From Meconema thalassinum (taxonomy: Eukaryota > Arthropoda > Insecta > Orthoptera > Tettigoniidae), in contig OX336399.1 in the NCBI GenBank assembly GCA_946902985.2, forward strand, positions 162,050,911 to 162,114,910: DNA of 64,000 nucleotides, given 5' to 3'. Positions 51,801-64,000 of the stretch are shown here, in pieces. Position numbers and translations under genes: made by a program. The notes under the pieces were generated by a model that saw nothing but the letters and a program-made list of their open reading frames with translations, was not told the origin of the DNA and searched no databases. Numbering within the stretch: the first letter of the stretch is position 1; every line of letters starts with the position of its first letter.

Positions 51801-54800
51801 AGGCCCTAAAGGAGGCAGGGTGTGTGTAGCTCCACCCAGGATAGTGCTACACCCTCAAATCTCACAGTAACTCCTGCCTTCTGCACAAGGCCCTAAAGGA
51901 GGCAGGGTGTGTGTAGATCCACCCTGGATAGTGCTACACCCTCAAAGGCTCACAGTAACTCCTGCCTTCTGCACAAGGCCCTAAAGGAGGCAGGGTGTGT
52001 GTAGCTCCATCCTGGATAGTGCTACACCCCAAAGGCTCACAGTATCTCCTGCCTTCTGCTCAAGGCCCTAAAGGAGGCAGGGTGTGTTGCGCTCCACCCA
52101 GGATAGTGCTACACCCTCAAAGGCTCACAGTAACTCCTGCCTTCTGCACAAGACCCTAAAGGAGGCAGGGTGTGTGTAGCTCCACCCAGGATAGTGCTAC
52201 ACCCTCAAAGGCTCACAGTATCTCCTGCCTTCTGCACAAGTCCCTAAAGGAGACAGGGTGTGTGTAGCTCCATCCTGGATAGTGCTACACCCCAAAGGCT
52301 CACAGTATCTCCTGCCTTCTGCTCAAGGCCCTAAAGGAGGCAGGGTGTGTGTAGCTCCACCCAGGATAGTGCTACACCCCAAAGGCTCACAGTATCTCCT
52401 GCCTTCTGCTCAAGGCCCTAAAGGAGGCAGGGTGTGTGTAGCTCCACCCAGGATAGTGCTACACCCACAAAGGCTCACAGTATCACTTGCCTTCTGCACA
52501 AGGCCCTAAAGGAGGCAGGGTGTGTGTATCTCCAACCTGGATAGTGCTACACCTTCAAACGCTCACAGTATCTCCTGCCTTCTGCACAAGGCCCTAAAGG
52601 AGGCAGGGTGTGTGTTGCTCCACCCTGGATAGTGCTACACCCTCAAAGGCTCACAGTATCTCTTGCCTTCTGCACAAGGCCCCAAAGCGGGCAGGGTGTG
52701 TGTAGCGTCTCCCTGGATAGTGCTACACCCTCTAAGGCTCACAGTATCTCTTGCCTTCTGCACGAGGCCCTAAAGGAGGCAGGGTGTGTGTAGCTCCAAC
52801 CTGGATAGTACTACACCCTCAAAGGCTCACAGTATCTCCTGTCTTCTGCACAAGGCCCTAAAGGAGGCAGGGTGTGTGTAGCTCCACCCTGGATAGTGCT
52901 ACACCCTCAAAGGCTCACAGTATCTCTTGCCTTCTAGACAAGGCCCTAAAGGAGGCAGGGTATGTGTAGCTCCACCCTGAATAGTGCTACACCCTCAATG
53001 GCTCACAGAATAGCTTGCCTTCTGCACAAGGCCGTAAAGGAGGCAGGGTATGCGAAGCTCCAACCCGGATAGAGCTACACCCTCAAGGGCGCACAGTATC
53101 TCCTGCCTTCTGCACAAGACCCTAAAGGAGGCAGGGTATGTGTAGCTCCACCCTGAATAGTGCTACACCCTCAATGGCTCACAGAATAGCTTGCCTTCTG
53201 CACAAGGCCGTAAAGGAGGCAGGGTATGCGAAGCTCCAACCCGGATAGAGCTACACCCTCAAGGGCGCACAGTATCTCTTGCCTTCTGCACAAGGCCCTA
53301 ACGGAGGCAGGGTATGTGTAGCTCCACCCTGGATAGTGCTATGGCTCACAGTATCTCTTGCCTTCTGCACAAGGCCCTAAAGGAGGCAGGGTGTGTGTAA
53401 CTCCAACCTGGATAGTGCTACACCTTCAAAGGCTCACAGTATCTCCTGCCTTCTGCACAAGGCCCTAAAGTAGGCAGGGTGTGTGTTGCTTCACCCTGGA
53501 TAGTGCTACACCCTCAAAGGCTCACAGTATCTCTTGCCTTCTGCACAAGGCCCTAAAGGAGGCAAGGTGTGTGTAGCTCAACCCTGGATAGTGCTACTCC
53601 CTCAAAGGCTCACAGTATCTCCTGCCTTCTGCACAAGGCCCTCAAGGAGGCAGGGTGTGTGTAGATCCACCCTGGATAGTACTACACCCTCAAAGGCTCA
53701 CAGTATCTCCTGCCTTCTGCACAAGGCCCTAAAGGAGGCAGGGTGTGTGTAGATCCACCCTGGATAGTGCTACACCCTCAAAGGCTCACAGTATCTCTTG
53801 CCTTCTGCACAAGGCCCTAAAGGAGGCAAGGTGTGTGTAGCTCAACCCTGGATAGTGCTACACCCTCAAAGGCTCACAGTATCTCCTGCCTTCTGCACAA
53901 GGCCCTAAAGGAGGCAGGGTATGTGTAGCTCCACCCTGGATATTGCTACACCCTCAAAGGCTCACAGTATCTCTTGCCTTCTGCACAAGGCCCTAAAGGA
54001 GGCAAGGTGTGTGTAGCTCAACCCTGGATAGTGCTACACCCTCAAAGGCTCACAGTATCTCCTGCCTTCTGCACAAGGCCCTAAAGGAGGCAGGGTGTGT
54101 GTAGCTCCACCCTGGATAGTCCTACACCCTCAAAGGCTCACAGTATCACTTGCCTTCTGTTCATGGCCCTAAAGGAGGCAGGCTGTGTGTAGCTCCACCC
54201 TGGATAGTGCTACACCCTCAAAGGCTCACAGTATCTCTTGCCTTCTGCACAAGGCCCTAAAGGAGGCAGGGTGTGTGTAGCTCCACCCTGGATAGTGCTA
54301 CATCCTCAAAGGCTCACAGTATCTCCTAACTTCTGCACAAGGCCCTAAAGGAGGCAGGGTGTGTGTAGCACCACCCTGGATAGTGCTACACCCCAAAGGC
54401 TCACAGTATCTCCTGACTTCTGCTCAAGGTCCTAAAGGAGGCAGGGTGTGAGTAGCTCCACCTTGGATAGTGCTACACCCTCAAAGGCTCACAGTATATC
54501 TTGCCTTCTGCACAAGGCCTTAAAGGAGGCAGGGTGTGTGTAGATCCACCCTGGATAGTGCTACACCCTCAAAGGCTCACAGTATCTCCTGCCTTCTGCA
54601 CAAGGCCCGAAAGAGGCAGGGTGTGTGTAGCTCCACCCAGGATAGTGCTACACCCTCAAAGGCTCACAGTATCTCCTGCCTTCTGCACAAGGCCCTAAAG
54701 GAGGCAGGGTATGTGTAGCTCCACCCTGGATAGTGCTACACCCTCAAAGGCTCACCGTATCTCTTGCCTTCTGCACAAGGCCCTATAGGAGGCAGGGTGT

Positions 54801-57800
54801 GTGTAGCTCCACCCTGGATAGTCCTACACCCTCAAAGGCTCACAGTATGACTTGCCTTCTGCACAAGGCCCTAAAGGAGGCAGGGTGTGTGTAGCTCCAC
54901 CCTGGATAGTGCTACACCCTCAAAGGCTCACAGTATCACTTGCCTTCTGCTCAAGACCCTAAAGGAGGCAGGCTGTGTGTAGCTCCACCCTGGATAGTGC
55001 TACACCCTCAAAGGCTCACAGTATATCTTGCCTTCTGCACAAGGCCCTAAAGGAGGCAGGGTGTGTGTAGCTCCACCCTGAATAGTGCTACACCCTCAAA
55101 GGCTCACAGTATATCCTGCCTTCTGCACAAGGCCCTAAAGGAGGCAGGCTGTGTGTAGCTCCACCCAGAATAGTGCTACACCCTCAAAGGCTCACAGTAT
55201 CTCCGGCCTTCTGCACAAGGCCCTACAGGAGGCAGGGTATGTGTAGCTCCACCCTGGATAGTGCTGCACCCTCAGAGGCTCACAGTAGCTCTTGCCTACT
55301 GCAAAAGGCCCTAAAGGAGGCAGGGTGTGTGTAGCTCCACCCTGGATAGTGCTATGGCTCACAGTATCTCTTGCCTTCTGCACAAGGCCCTAAAGGAGGC
55401 AGGGTGTGTGTATCTCCAACCTGGATAGTGCTACACCTTCAAAGGCTCACAGTATCTCCTGCCTTCTGCACATGGCCCTAAAAAAGGCAGGGTGTGTGTT
55501 GCTCCACCCTGGATAGTGCTACACCCTCAAAGGCTCACAGTATCTCTTGCCTTCTGCACAAGGCCCTAAAGGAGGCAGGGTGTGTGTAGCTCCTCCCTGG
55601 ATAATGCTACACCGTCTAAGGCTCACAGTATCTCTTGCCTTCTGCACAAGGCCCTAAAGGAGGCAGGGTGTATGTAGCTCCAACCTGGATAGTGCTACAC
55701 CCTCAAAGGCTCACAGTATCTCCTGTCTTCTCCACAAGGCCCTAAAGGAGGCAGGGTGTGTGTAGCTCCACCCTGGATAGTGCTACACCCTCAAAGGCTC
55801 ACAGTATCTCTTGCGTTCTGCACAAGGCCCTAAAGGAGGCAGGGTATGTGTAGCTCCACCCTGGATAGTGCTACACCCTCAAAGGCCCACAGTATCTCTT
55901 GCCTTCTGCACAAGGCCTTAAAGGAGGCAGGGTGTGTGTAGCTCAACCCTGGATAGTGCTACACCCTCAAAGGCTCACAGTATCTCCTGCCTTCTGCACA
56001 AGGCCCTAGAAGAGGCAGGGTGTTTGTAGCTCCAACCGGGATAGTGCTACACCCTCAAAGGCTCACAGTAACTCCTGCCTTCTGCACAGGGCCCTACAGG
56101 AGGCAGGGTGCGTGTTGCTCCACCCTGGATAGTGCTACACCCTCAAAGGCTCACAGTTTCTCTTGCCTTCTGCACAAAACCCTCAAGGAGGCAGGGAGTG
56201 TGTTGCTCCACCCTGGATAGTGCTACACCCTCAAAGGCTCACAGTATCTCCTGCCTTCTGCACAAGGCCCTAAAGGAGGCAGGGTGTGTGTAGAACCACC
56301 CTGGAGAGTGCTACACCCTCAAAGGCTCACAGTAACTCCTGCCTTCTGCACAAGGCCCTAAAGGAGGCAGGGTGTGTGTAGCTCCACCCAGGATAGTGCT
56401 ACACCCTCAAAGGCTCACAGTATCTCCTGCCTTCTGCACAAGTCCCTAAAGGAGGCAGGGTGTGTGTAGCTCCATCCTGGATAGTGCTACACCCCAAAGG
56501 CTCACAGTATCTCCTGCCTTCTGCTCAAGGTCCTAAAGGAGGCAGTGTGTGTGTAGCTCCACCCAGGATAGTGCTACACCCTCAAAGGCTCACAGTATAT
56601 CTTGCCTTCTGCACAAGGCCCTAAAGGAGGCAAGGTGTGTGTAGATCCACCCTGGATAGTGCTACACCCTCAAAGTCTCACAGTAACTCCTGCCTTCTGC
56701 ACAAGGCCCTAAAGGAGGCAGGGTGTGTGTAGATCCACCCTGGATAGTGCTACACCCTCAAAGGCTCACAGTAACTCCTGCCTTCTGCACAAGGCCCTAA
56801 AGGAGGCAGGGTGTGTGTAGCTCCACCCAGGATATTGCTACACCCTCAAAGGCTCACAGTATCTCCTGCCTTCTGCACAAGTCCCTAAAGGAGGCAAGGT
56901 GTGTGTAGCTCCATCCTGGATAGTGCTACACCCCAAAGGCTCACAGTATCTCCTGCCTTCTGCTCAAGGCCCTAAAGGAGGCAGGGTGTGTGTAGCTCCA
57001 CCCAGGATAGTGCTACACCCTCAAATCTCACAGTAACTCCTGCCTTCTGCACAAGGCCCTAAAGGAGGCAGGGTGTGTGTAGATCCACCCTGGATAGTGC
57101 TACACCCTCAAAGGCTCACAGTAACTCCTGCCTTCTGCACAAGGCCCTAAAGGAGGCAGGGTGTGTGTAGCTCCATCCTGGATAGTGCTACACCCCAAAG
57201 GCTCACAGTATCTCCTGCCTTCTGCTCAAGGCCCTAAAGGAGGCAGGGTGTGTTGCGCTCCACCCAGGATAGTGCTACACCCTCAAAGGCTCACAGTAAC
57301 TCCTGCCTTCTGCACAAGACCCTAAAGGAGGCAGGGTGTGTGTAGCTCCACCCAGGATAGTGCTACACCCTCAAAGGCTCACAGTATCTCCTGCCTTCTG
57401 CACAAGTCCCTAAAGGAGACAGGGTGTGTGTAGCTCCATCCTGGATAGTGCTACACCCCAAAGGCTCACAGTATCTCCTGCCTTCTGCTCAAGGCCCTAA
57501 AGGAGGCAGGGTGTGTGTAGCTCCACCCAGGATAGTGCTACACCCCAAAGGCTCACAGTATCTCCTGCCTTCTGCTCAAGGCCCTAAAGGAGGCAGGGTG
57601 TGTGTAGCTCCACCCAGGATAGTGCTACACCCACAAAGGCTCACAGTATCACTTGCCTTCTGCACAAGGCCCTAAAGGAGGCAGGTTGTGTGTATCTCCA
57701 ACCTGGATAGTGCTACACCTTCAAACGCTCACAGTATCTCCTGCCTTCTGCACAAGGCCCTAAAGGAGGCAGGGTGTGTGTTGCTCCACCCTGGATAGTG

Positions 57801-60800
57801 CTACACCCTCAAAGGCTCACAGTATCTCTTGCCTTCTGCACAAGGCCCCAAAGCGGGCAGGGTGTGTGTAGCGTCTCCCTGGATGGTGCTACACCCTCTA
57901 AGGCTCACAGTATCTCTTGCCTTCTGCACGAGGCCCTAAAGGAGGCAGGGTGTGTGTAGCTCCAACCTGGATAGTACTACACCCTCAAAGGCTCACAGTA
58001 TCTCCTGTCTTCTGCACAAGGCCCTAAAGGAGGCAGGGTGTGTGTAGCTCCACCCTGGATAGTGCTACACCCTCAAAGGCTCACAGTATCTCTTGCCTTC
58101 TAGACAAGGCCCTAAAGGAGGCAGGGTATGTGTAGCTCCACCCTGAATAGTGCTACACCCTCAATGGCTCACAGAATAGCTTGCCTTCTGCACAAGGCCG
58201 TAAAGGAGGCAGGGTATGCGAAGCTCCACCCAGGATAGTGCTACACCCTCAAAGGCTCACAGTATCTCCTGCCTTCTGCACAAGACCCTAAAGGAGGCAG
58301 GGTGTGTGTAGCTCCACCCAGGATAGTGCTACACCCTCAAAGGCTCACAGTATCTCCTGCCTTCTGCACAAGTCCCTAAAGGAGACAGGGTGTGTGTAGC
58401 TCCATCCTGGATAGTGCTACACCCCAAAGGCTCACAGTATCTCCTGCCTTCTGCTCAAGGCCCTAAAGGAGGCAGGGTGTGTTGCGCTCCACCCAGGATA
58501 GTGCTACACCCTCAAAGGCTCACAGTAACTCCTGCCTTCTGCACAAGACCCTAAAGGAGGCAGGGTGTGTGTAGCTCCACCCAGGATAGTGCTACACCCT
58601 CAAAGGCTCACAGTATCTCCTGCCTTCTGCACAAGTCCCTAAAGGAGACAGGGTGTGTGTAGCTCCATCCTGGATAGTGCTACACCCCAAAGGCTCACAG
58701 TATCTCCTGCCTTCTGCTCAAGGCCCTAAAGGAGGCAGGGTGTGTGTAGCTCCACCCAGGATAGTGCTACACCCCAAAGGCTCACAGTATCTCCTGCCTT
58801 CTGCTCAAGGCCCTAAAGGAGGCAGGGTGTGTGTAGCTCCACCCAGGATAGTGCTACACCCACAAAGGCTCACAGTATCACTTGCCTTCTGCACAAGGCC
58901 CTAAAGGAGGCAGGGTGTGTGTATCTCCAACCTGGATAGTGCTACACCTTCAAACGCTCACAGTATCTCCTGCCTTCTGCACAAGGCCCTAAAGGAGGCA
59001 GGGTGTGTGTTGCTCCACCCTGGATAGTGCTACACCCTCAAAGGCTCACAGTATCTCTTGCCTTCTGCACAAGGCCCCAAAGCGGGCAGGGTGTGTGTAG
59101 CGTCTCCCTGGATAGTGCTACACCCTCTAAGGCTCACAGTATCTCTTGCCTTCTGCACGAGGCCCTAAAGGAGGCAGGGTGTGTGTAGCTCCAACCTGGA
59201 TAGTACTACACCCTCAAAGGCTCACAGTATCTCCTGTCTTCTGCACAAGGCCCTAAAGGAGGCAGGGTGTGTGTAGCTCCACCATGGATAGTGCTACACC
59301 CTCAAAGGCTCACAGTATCTCTTGCCTTCTAGACAAGGCCCTAAAGGAGGCAGGGTATGTGTAGCTCCACCCTGAATAGTGCTACACCCTCAATGGCTCA
59401 CAGAATAGCTTGCCTTCTGCACAAGGCCGTAAAGGAGGCAGGGTATGCGAAGCTCCAACCCGGATAGAGCTACACCCTCAAGGGCGCACAGTATCTCCTG
59501 CCTTCTGCACAAGACCCTAAAGGAGGCAGGGTATGTGTAGCTCCACCCTGAATAGTGCTACACCCTCAATGGCTCACAGAATAGCTTGCCTTCTGCACAA
59601 GGCCGTAAAGGAGGCTGGGTATGCGAAGCTCCAACCCGGATAGAGCTACACCCTCAAGGGCGCACAGTATCTCTTGCCTTCTGCACAAGGCCCTAAAGGA
59701 GGCAGGGTGTGTGTAGCTCCACCCAGAATAGTGCTACACCCTCAAAGACTCACAGTATCTCCGGCCTTCTGCACAAGGCCCTACAGGAGGCAGGGTATGT
59801 GTAGCTCCAACCTGGATAGTGCTACACCTTCAAAGGCTCACAGTATCTCCTGCCTTCTGCACAAGGCCCTAAAGTAGGCAGGGTGTGTGTTGCTTCACCC
59901 TGGATAGTGCTACACCCTCAAAGGCTCACAGTATCTCTTGCCTTCTGCACAAGGCCCTAAAGGAGGCAAGGTGTGTGTAGCTCAACCCTGGATAGTGCTA
60001 CTCCCTCAAAGGCTCACAGTATCTCCTGCCTTCTGCACAAGGCCCTCAAGGAGGCAGGGTGTGTGTAGATCCACCCTGGATAGTACTACACCCTCAAAGG
60101 CTCACAGTATCTCCTGCCTTCTGCACAAGGCCCTAAAGGAGGCAGGGTGTGTGTAGATCCACCCTGGATAGTGCTACACCCTCAAAGGCTCACAGTATCT
60201 CTTGCCTTCTGCACAAGGCCCTAAAGGAGGCAAGGTGTGTGTAGCTCAACCCTGGATAGTGCTACACCCTCAAAGGCTCACAGTATCTCCTGCCTTCTGC
60301 ACAAGGCCCTAAAGGAGGCAGGGTATGTGTAGCTCCACCCTGGATAGTGCTACACCGTCTAAGGCTCACAGTATCTCTTGCGTTCTGCACAAGGCCCTAA
60401 AGGAGGCAGGGTGTGTGTAGCTCCACCCTGGATAGTGCTACACCCTCAAAGGCTCACAGTATCTCCTGTCTTCTCCACAAGGCCCTAAAGGAGGCAGGGT
60501 GTGTGTAGCTCCACCCTGGATAGTGCTACACCCTCAAAGGCTCACAGTATCTCTTGCGTTCTGCACAAGGCCCTAAAGGAGGCAGGGTGTGTGTAGCTCA
60601 ACCCTGGATAGTGCTACACCCTCAAAGGCTCACAGTATCTCCTGCCTTCTGCACAAGGCCCTAGAAGAGGCAGGGTGTTTGTAGCTCCAACCGGGATAGT
60701 GCTACACCCTCAAAGGCTCACAGTAACTCCTGCCTTCTGCACAGGGCCCTAAAGGAGGCAGGGTGCGTGTTGCTCCACCCTGGATAGTGCTACACCCTCA

Positions 60801-63800
60801 AAGGCTCACAGTTTCTCTTGCCTTCTGCACAAAACCCTCAAGGAGGCAGGGAGTGTGTTGCTCCACCCTGGATAGTGCTACACCCTCAAAGGCTCACAGT
60901 ATCTCCTGCCTTCTGCACAAGGCCCTAAAGGAGGCAGGGTGTGTCTAGATCCACCCTGGATAGTGCTACACCCTCAAAGGCTCACAGTAACTCCTGCCTT
61001 CTGCACAAGGCCCTAAAGGAGGCAGGGTGTGTGTAGCTCCACCCAGGATAGTGCTACACCCTCAAAGGCTCACAGTATCTCCTGCCTTCTGCACAAGTCC
61101 CTAAAGGAGGCAGGGTGTGTGTAGCTCCATCCTGGATAGTGCTACACCCCAAAGGCTCACAGTATCTCCTGCCTTCTGCTCAAGGTCCTAAAGGAGGCAG
61201 TGTGTGTGTAGCTCCACCCAGGATAGTGCTACACCCTCAAAGGCTCACAGTATATCTTGCCTTCTGCACAAGGCCCTAAAGGAGGCAAGGTGTGTGTAGA
61301 TCCACCCTGGATAGTGCTACACCCTCAAAGGCTCACAGTAACTCCTGCCTTCTGCACAAGGCCCTAAAGGAGGCAGGGTGTGTGTAGATCCACCCTGGAT
61401 AGTGCTACACCCTCAAAGGCTCACAGTAACTCCTGCCTTCTGCACAAGGCCCTAAAGGAGGCAGGGTGTGTGTAGCTCCACCCAGGATAGTGCTACACCC
61501 TCAAAGGCTCACAGTATCTCCTGCCTTCTGCACAAGTCCCTAAAGGAGGCAGGGTGTGTGTAGCTCCATCCTGGATAGTGCTACACCCCAAAGGCTCACA
61601 GTATCTCCTGCCTTCTGCTCAAGGCCCTAAAGGAGGCAGGGTGTGTGTAGCTCCACCCAGGATAGTGCTACACCCTCAAATCTCACAGTAACTCCTGCCT
61701 TCTGCACAAGGCCCTAAAGGAGGCAGGGTGTGTGTAGATCCACCCTGGATAGTGCTACACCCTCAAAGGCTCACAGTAACTCCTGCCTTCTGCACAAGGC
61801 CCTAAAGGAGGCAGGGTGTGTGTAGCTCCATCCTGGATAGTGCTACACCCCAAAGGCTCACAGTATCTCCTGCCTTCTGCTCAAGGCCCTAAAGGAGGCA
61901 GGGTGTGTTGCGCTCCACCCAGGATAGTGCTACACCCTCAAAGGCTCACAGTAACTCCTGCCTTCTGCACAAGACCCTAAAGGAGGCAGGGTGTGTGTAG
62001 CTCCACCCAGGATAGTGCTACACCCTCAAAGGCTCACAGTATCTCCTGCCTTCTGCACAAGTCCCTAAAGGAGACAGGGTGTGTGTAGCTCCATCCTGGA
62101 TAGTGCTACACCCCAAAGGCTCACAGTATCTCCTGCCTTCTGCTCAAGGCCCTAAAGGAGGCAGGGTGTGTGTAGCTCCACCCAGGATAGTGCTACACCC
62201 CAAAGGCTCACAGTATCTCCTGCCTTCTGCTCAAGGCCCTAAAGGAGGCAGGGTGTGTGTAGCTCCACCCAGGATAGTGCTACACCCACAAAGGCTCACA
62301 GTATCACTTGCCTTCTGCACAAGGCCCTAAAGGAGGCAGGGTGTGTGTATCTCCAACCTGGATAGTGCTACACCTTCAAACGCTCACAGTATCTCCTGCC
62401 TTCTGCACAAGGCCCTAAAGGAGGCAGGGTGTGTGTTGCTCCACCCTGGATAGTGCTACACCCTCAAAGGCTCACAGTATCTCTTGCCTTCTGCACAAGG
62501 CCCCAAAGCGGGCAGGGTGTGTGTAGCGTCTCCCTGGATAGTGCTACACCCTCTAAGGCTCACAGTATCTCTTGCCTTCTGCACGAGGCCCTAAAGGAGG
62601 CAGGGTGTGTGTAGCTCCAACCTGGATAGTACTACACCCTCAAAGGCTCACAGTATCTCCTGTCTTCTGCACAAGGCCCTAAAGGAGGCAGGGTGTGTGT
62701 AGCTCCACCCTGGATAGTGCTACACCCTCAAAGGCTCACAGTATCTCTTGCCTTCTAGACAAGGCCCTAAAGGAGGCAGGGTATGTGTAGCTCCACCCTG
62801 AATAGTGCTACACCCTCAATGGCTCACAGAATAGCTTGCCTTCTGCACAAGGCCGTAAAGGAGGCAGGGTATGCGAAGCTCCAACCCGGATAGAGCTACA
62901 CCCTCAAGGGCGCACAGTATCTCCTGCCTTCTGCACAAGACCCTAAAGGAGGCAGGGTATGTGTAGCTCCACCCTGAATAGTGCTACACCCTCAATGGCT
63001 CACAGAATAGCTTGCCTTCTGCACAAGGCCGTAAAGGAGGCAGGGTATGCGAAGCTCCAACCCGGATAGAGCTACACCCTCAAGGGCGCACAGTATCTCT
63101 TGCCTTCTGCACAAGGCCCTAACGGAGGCAGGGTATGTGTAGCTCCACCCTGGATAGTGCTATGGCTCACAGTATCTCTTGCCTTCTGCACAAGGCCCTA
63201 AAGGAGGCAGGGTGTGTGTAACTCCAACCTGGATAGTGCTACACCTTCAAAGGCTCACAGTATCTCCTGCCTTCTGCACAAGGCCCTAAAGTAGGCAGGG
63301 TGTGTGTTGCTTCACCCTGGATAGTGCTACACCCTCAAAGGCTCACAGTATCTCTTGCCTTCTGCACAAGGCCCTAAAGGAGGCAAGGTGTGTGTAGCTC
63401 AACCCTGGATAGTGCTACTCCCTCAAAGGCTCACAGTATCTCCTGCCTTCTGCACAAGGCCCTCAAGGAGGCAGGGTGTGTGTAGATCCACCCTGGATAG
63501 TACTACACCCTCAAAGGCTCACAGTATCTCCTGCCTTCTGCACAAGGCCCTAAAGGAGGCAGGGTGTGTGTAGATCCACCCTGGATAGTGCTACACCCTC
63601 AAAGGCTCACAGTATCTCCTGCCTTCTGCACAAGGCCCTAAAGGAGGCAGGGTGTGTGTAGCTCCACCCTGGATAGTCCTACACCCTCAAAGGCTCACAG
63701 TATCACTTGCCTTCTGTTCATGGCCCTAAAGGAGGCAGGCTGTGTGTAGCTCCACCCTGGATAGTGCTACACCCTCAAAGGCTCACAGTATCTCTTGCCT

Positions 63801-64000
63801 TCTGCACAAGGCCCTAAAGGAGGCAGGGTGTGTGTAGCTCCACCCTGGATAGTGCTACATCCTCAAAGGCTCACAGTATCTCCTAACTTCTGCACAAGGC
63901 CCTAAAGGAGGCAGGGTGTGTGTAACTCCAACCTGGATAGTGCTACACCTTCAAAGGCTCACAGTATCTCCTGCCTTCTGCACAAGGCCCTAAAGTAGGC
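44900..64000 (+). repeat. Younger higher-order period, ~5.1 kb (about 58 monomers)
   Basis: Variant-unit strings recur with near identity. The one at 45855 returns at 50942, 56108 and 60763. The one at 47171 returns at 52258, 57424, 58653 and 62079. The one at 44939 returns at 50114 and 55192. Offsets of 5087, 5078, 5166 and 5175 differ by whole or partial monomers. The last copies are block-rearranged (see findings). Several dozen bases in a row are unchanged between copies wherever I compared them. Confidence 0.9.

Larger units (their letters stand above)
40415..64000 (+). repeat. Main satellite array, ~88-bp monomer, ~268 units, runs off the right edge
   Basis: Uninterrupted head-to-tail array. 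The typical unit reads GCTCCACCCTGGATAGTGCT, ACACCCTCAAAGGCTCACAG, TATCTCCTGCCTTCTGCACA, AGGCCCTAAAGGAGGCAGGG, TGTGTGTA (88 bases). Common variants are one base shorter (ACACCCCAAAGG) or a short unit missing ~17 bases (GTGCTATGGCTCACAG at 45098, 50272, 53336, 55350, 63157). Each unit contains two potential hairpins. Because 88 is not a multiple of 3, reading frames cycle and end at TAG in GTGTGTAG; none of the 60-95-codon frames is a gene. Structure is head-to-tail only, with no spacers. Confidence 0.97.

Noticed and set aside
40553..63573. Dozens of repeated 60-95-codon open frames in the satellite, with similar peptides
   Set aside because: They follow from the 88-bp period: frames cycle through three monomers and end at the TAG in GTGTGTAG. 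No start context, no family, and the repetition is explained by the DNA repeat.
40415..64000. CRISPR-like regular repeats
   Set aside because: Units abut directly with no unique spacers, and the context is eukaryotic satellite DNA.
40415..64000. Hammerhead ribozyme in the satellite, as reported for some cave-cricket satellites
   Set aside because: I looked for the CTGATGA and GAAA core words in the monomer and did not find them.

Overview
The window looks like part of a large, repeat-rich insect nuclear genome. An orthopteran, perhaps a katydid or cricket, is my best guess, but the sequence does not prove the lineage. There is no operon-like gene packing. Almost all recognisable protein sequence belongs to transposable elements, many tRNA-headed SINEs are present, and the one plausible host-gene piece is an exon with a clear splice acceptor.

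Region 1 (1-8150) is a patchwork of dead elements: an I/Jockey-like LINE running off the left edge, C-terminal scraps of other LINEs, two copies of a ~0.5 kb tRNA-headed SINE (here 'SINE alpha'), and a lone degraded copy of the 88-bp satellite that dominates the right of the window. Region 2 (8150-8602, minus strand) is the likely terminal exon of a BESS-motif protein. Region 3 (8686-21230) is deeply nested: three long copies of one Helentron/HINE-like non-autonomous element, several RTE-type LINE fragments with microsatellite tails, an interrupted local duplication, and a Helitron with both canonical ends. Region 4 (21500-27440) holds two SINEs, an intact Tc1 transposon (perfect 36-bp inverted repeats around a 341-residue DD34E transposase) and a nearly full-length RTE/CFDP2-like LINE broken in one place. 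Region 5 (27450-36400) has transposase and LINE relics, a SINE that later received a LINE, an element with long inverted repeats carrying a mariner-like relic, and a T-rich tract.

Region 6 (36998-64000) is a satellite array with an ~88-bp monomer. A short diverged block (36998-37565) is separated by a 2.85-kb inverted-repeat (foldback-like) element from a ~23.6-kb main array of about 268 monomers. The main array has two nested higher-order periods: an older one of ~1.23 kb (14 monomers) and a younger one of ~5.1 kb (about 58 monomers) whose copies are nearly identical and have been reshuffled in blocks.

No gene network is visible. The window is a record of transposition, nesting and unequal exchange. 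The items I consider most worth following are the satellite (its two built-in hairpins, nested higher-order structure and distant single-copy relative), the foldback element inside it, and the apparently intact Tc1 element.
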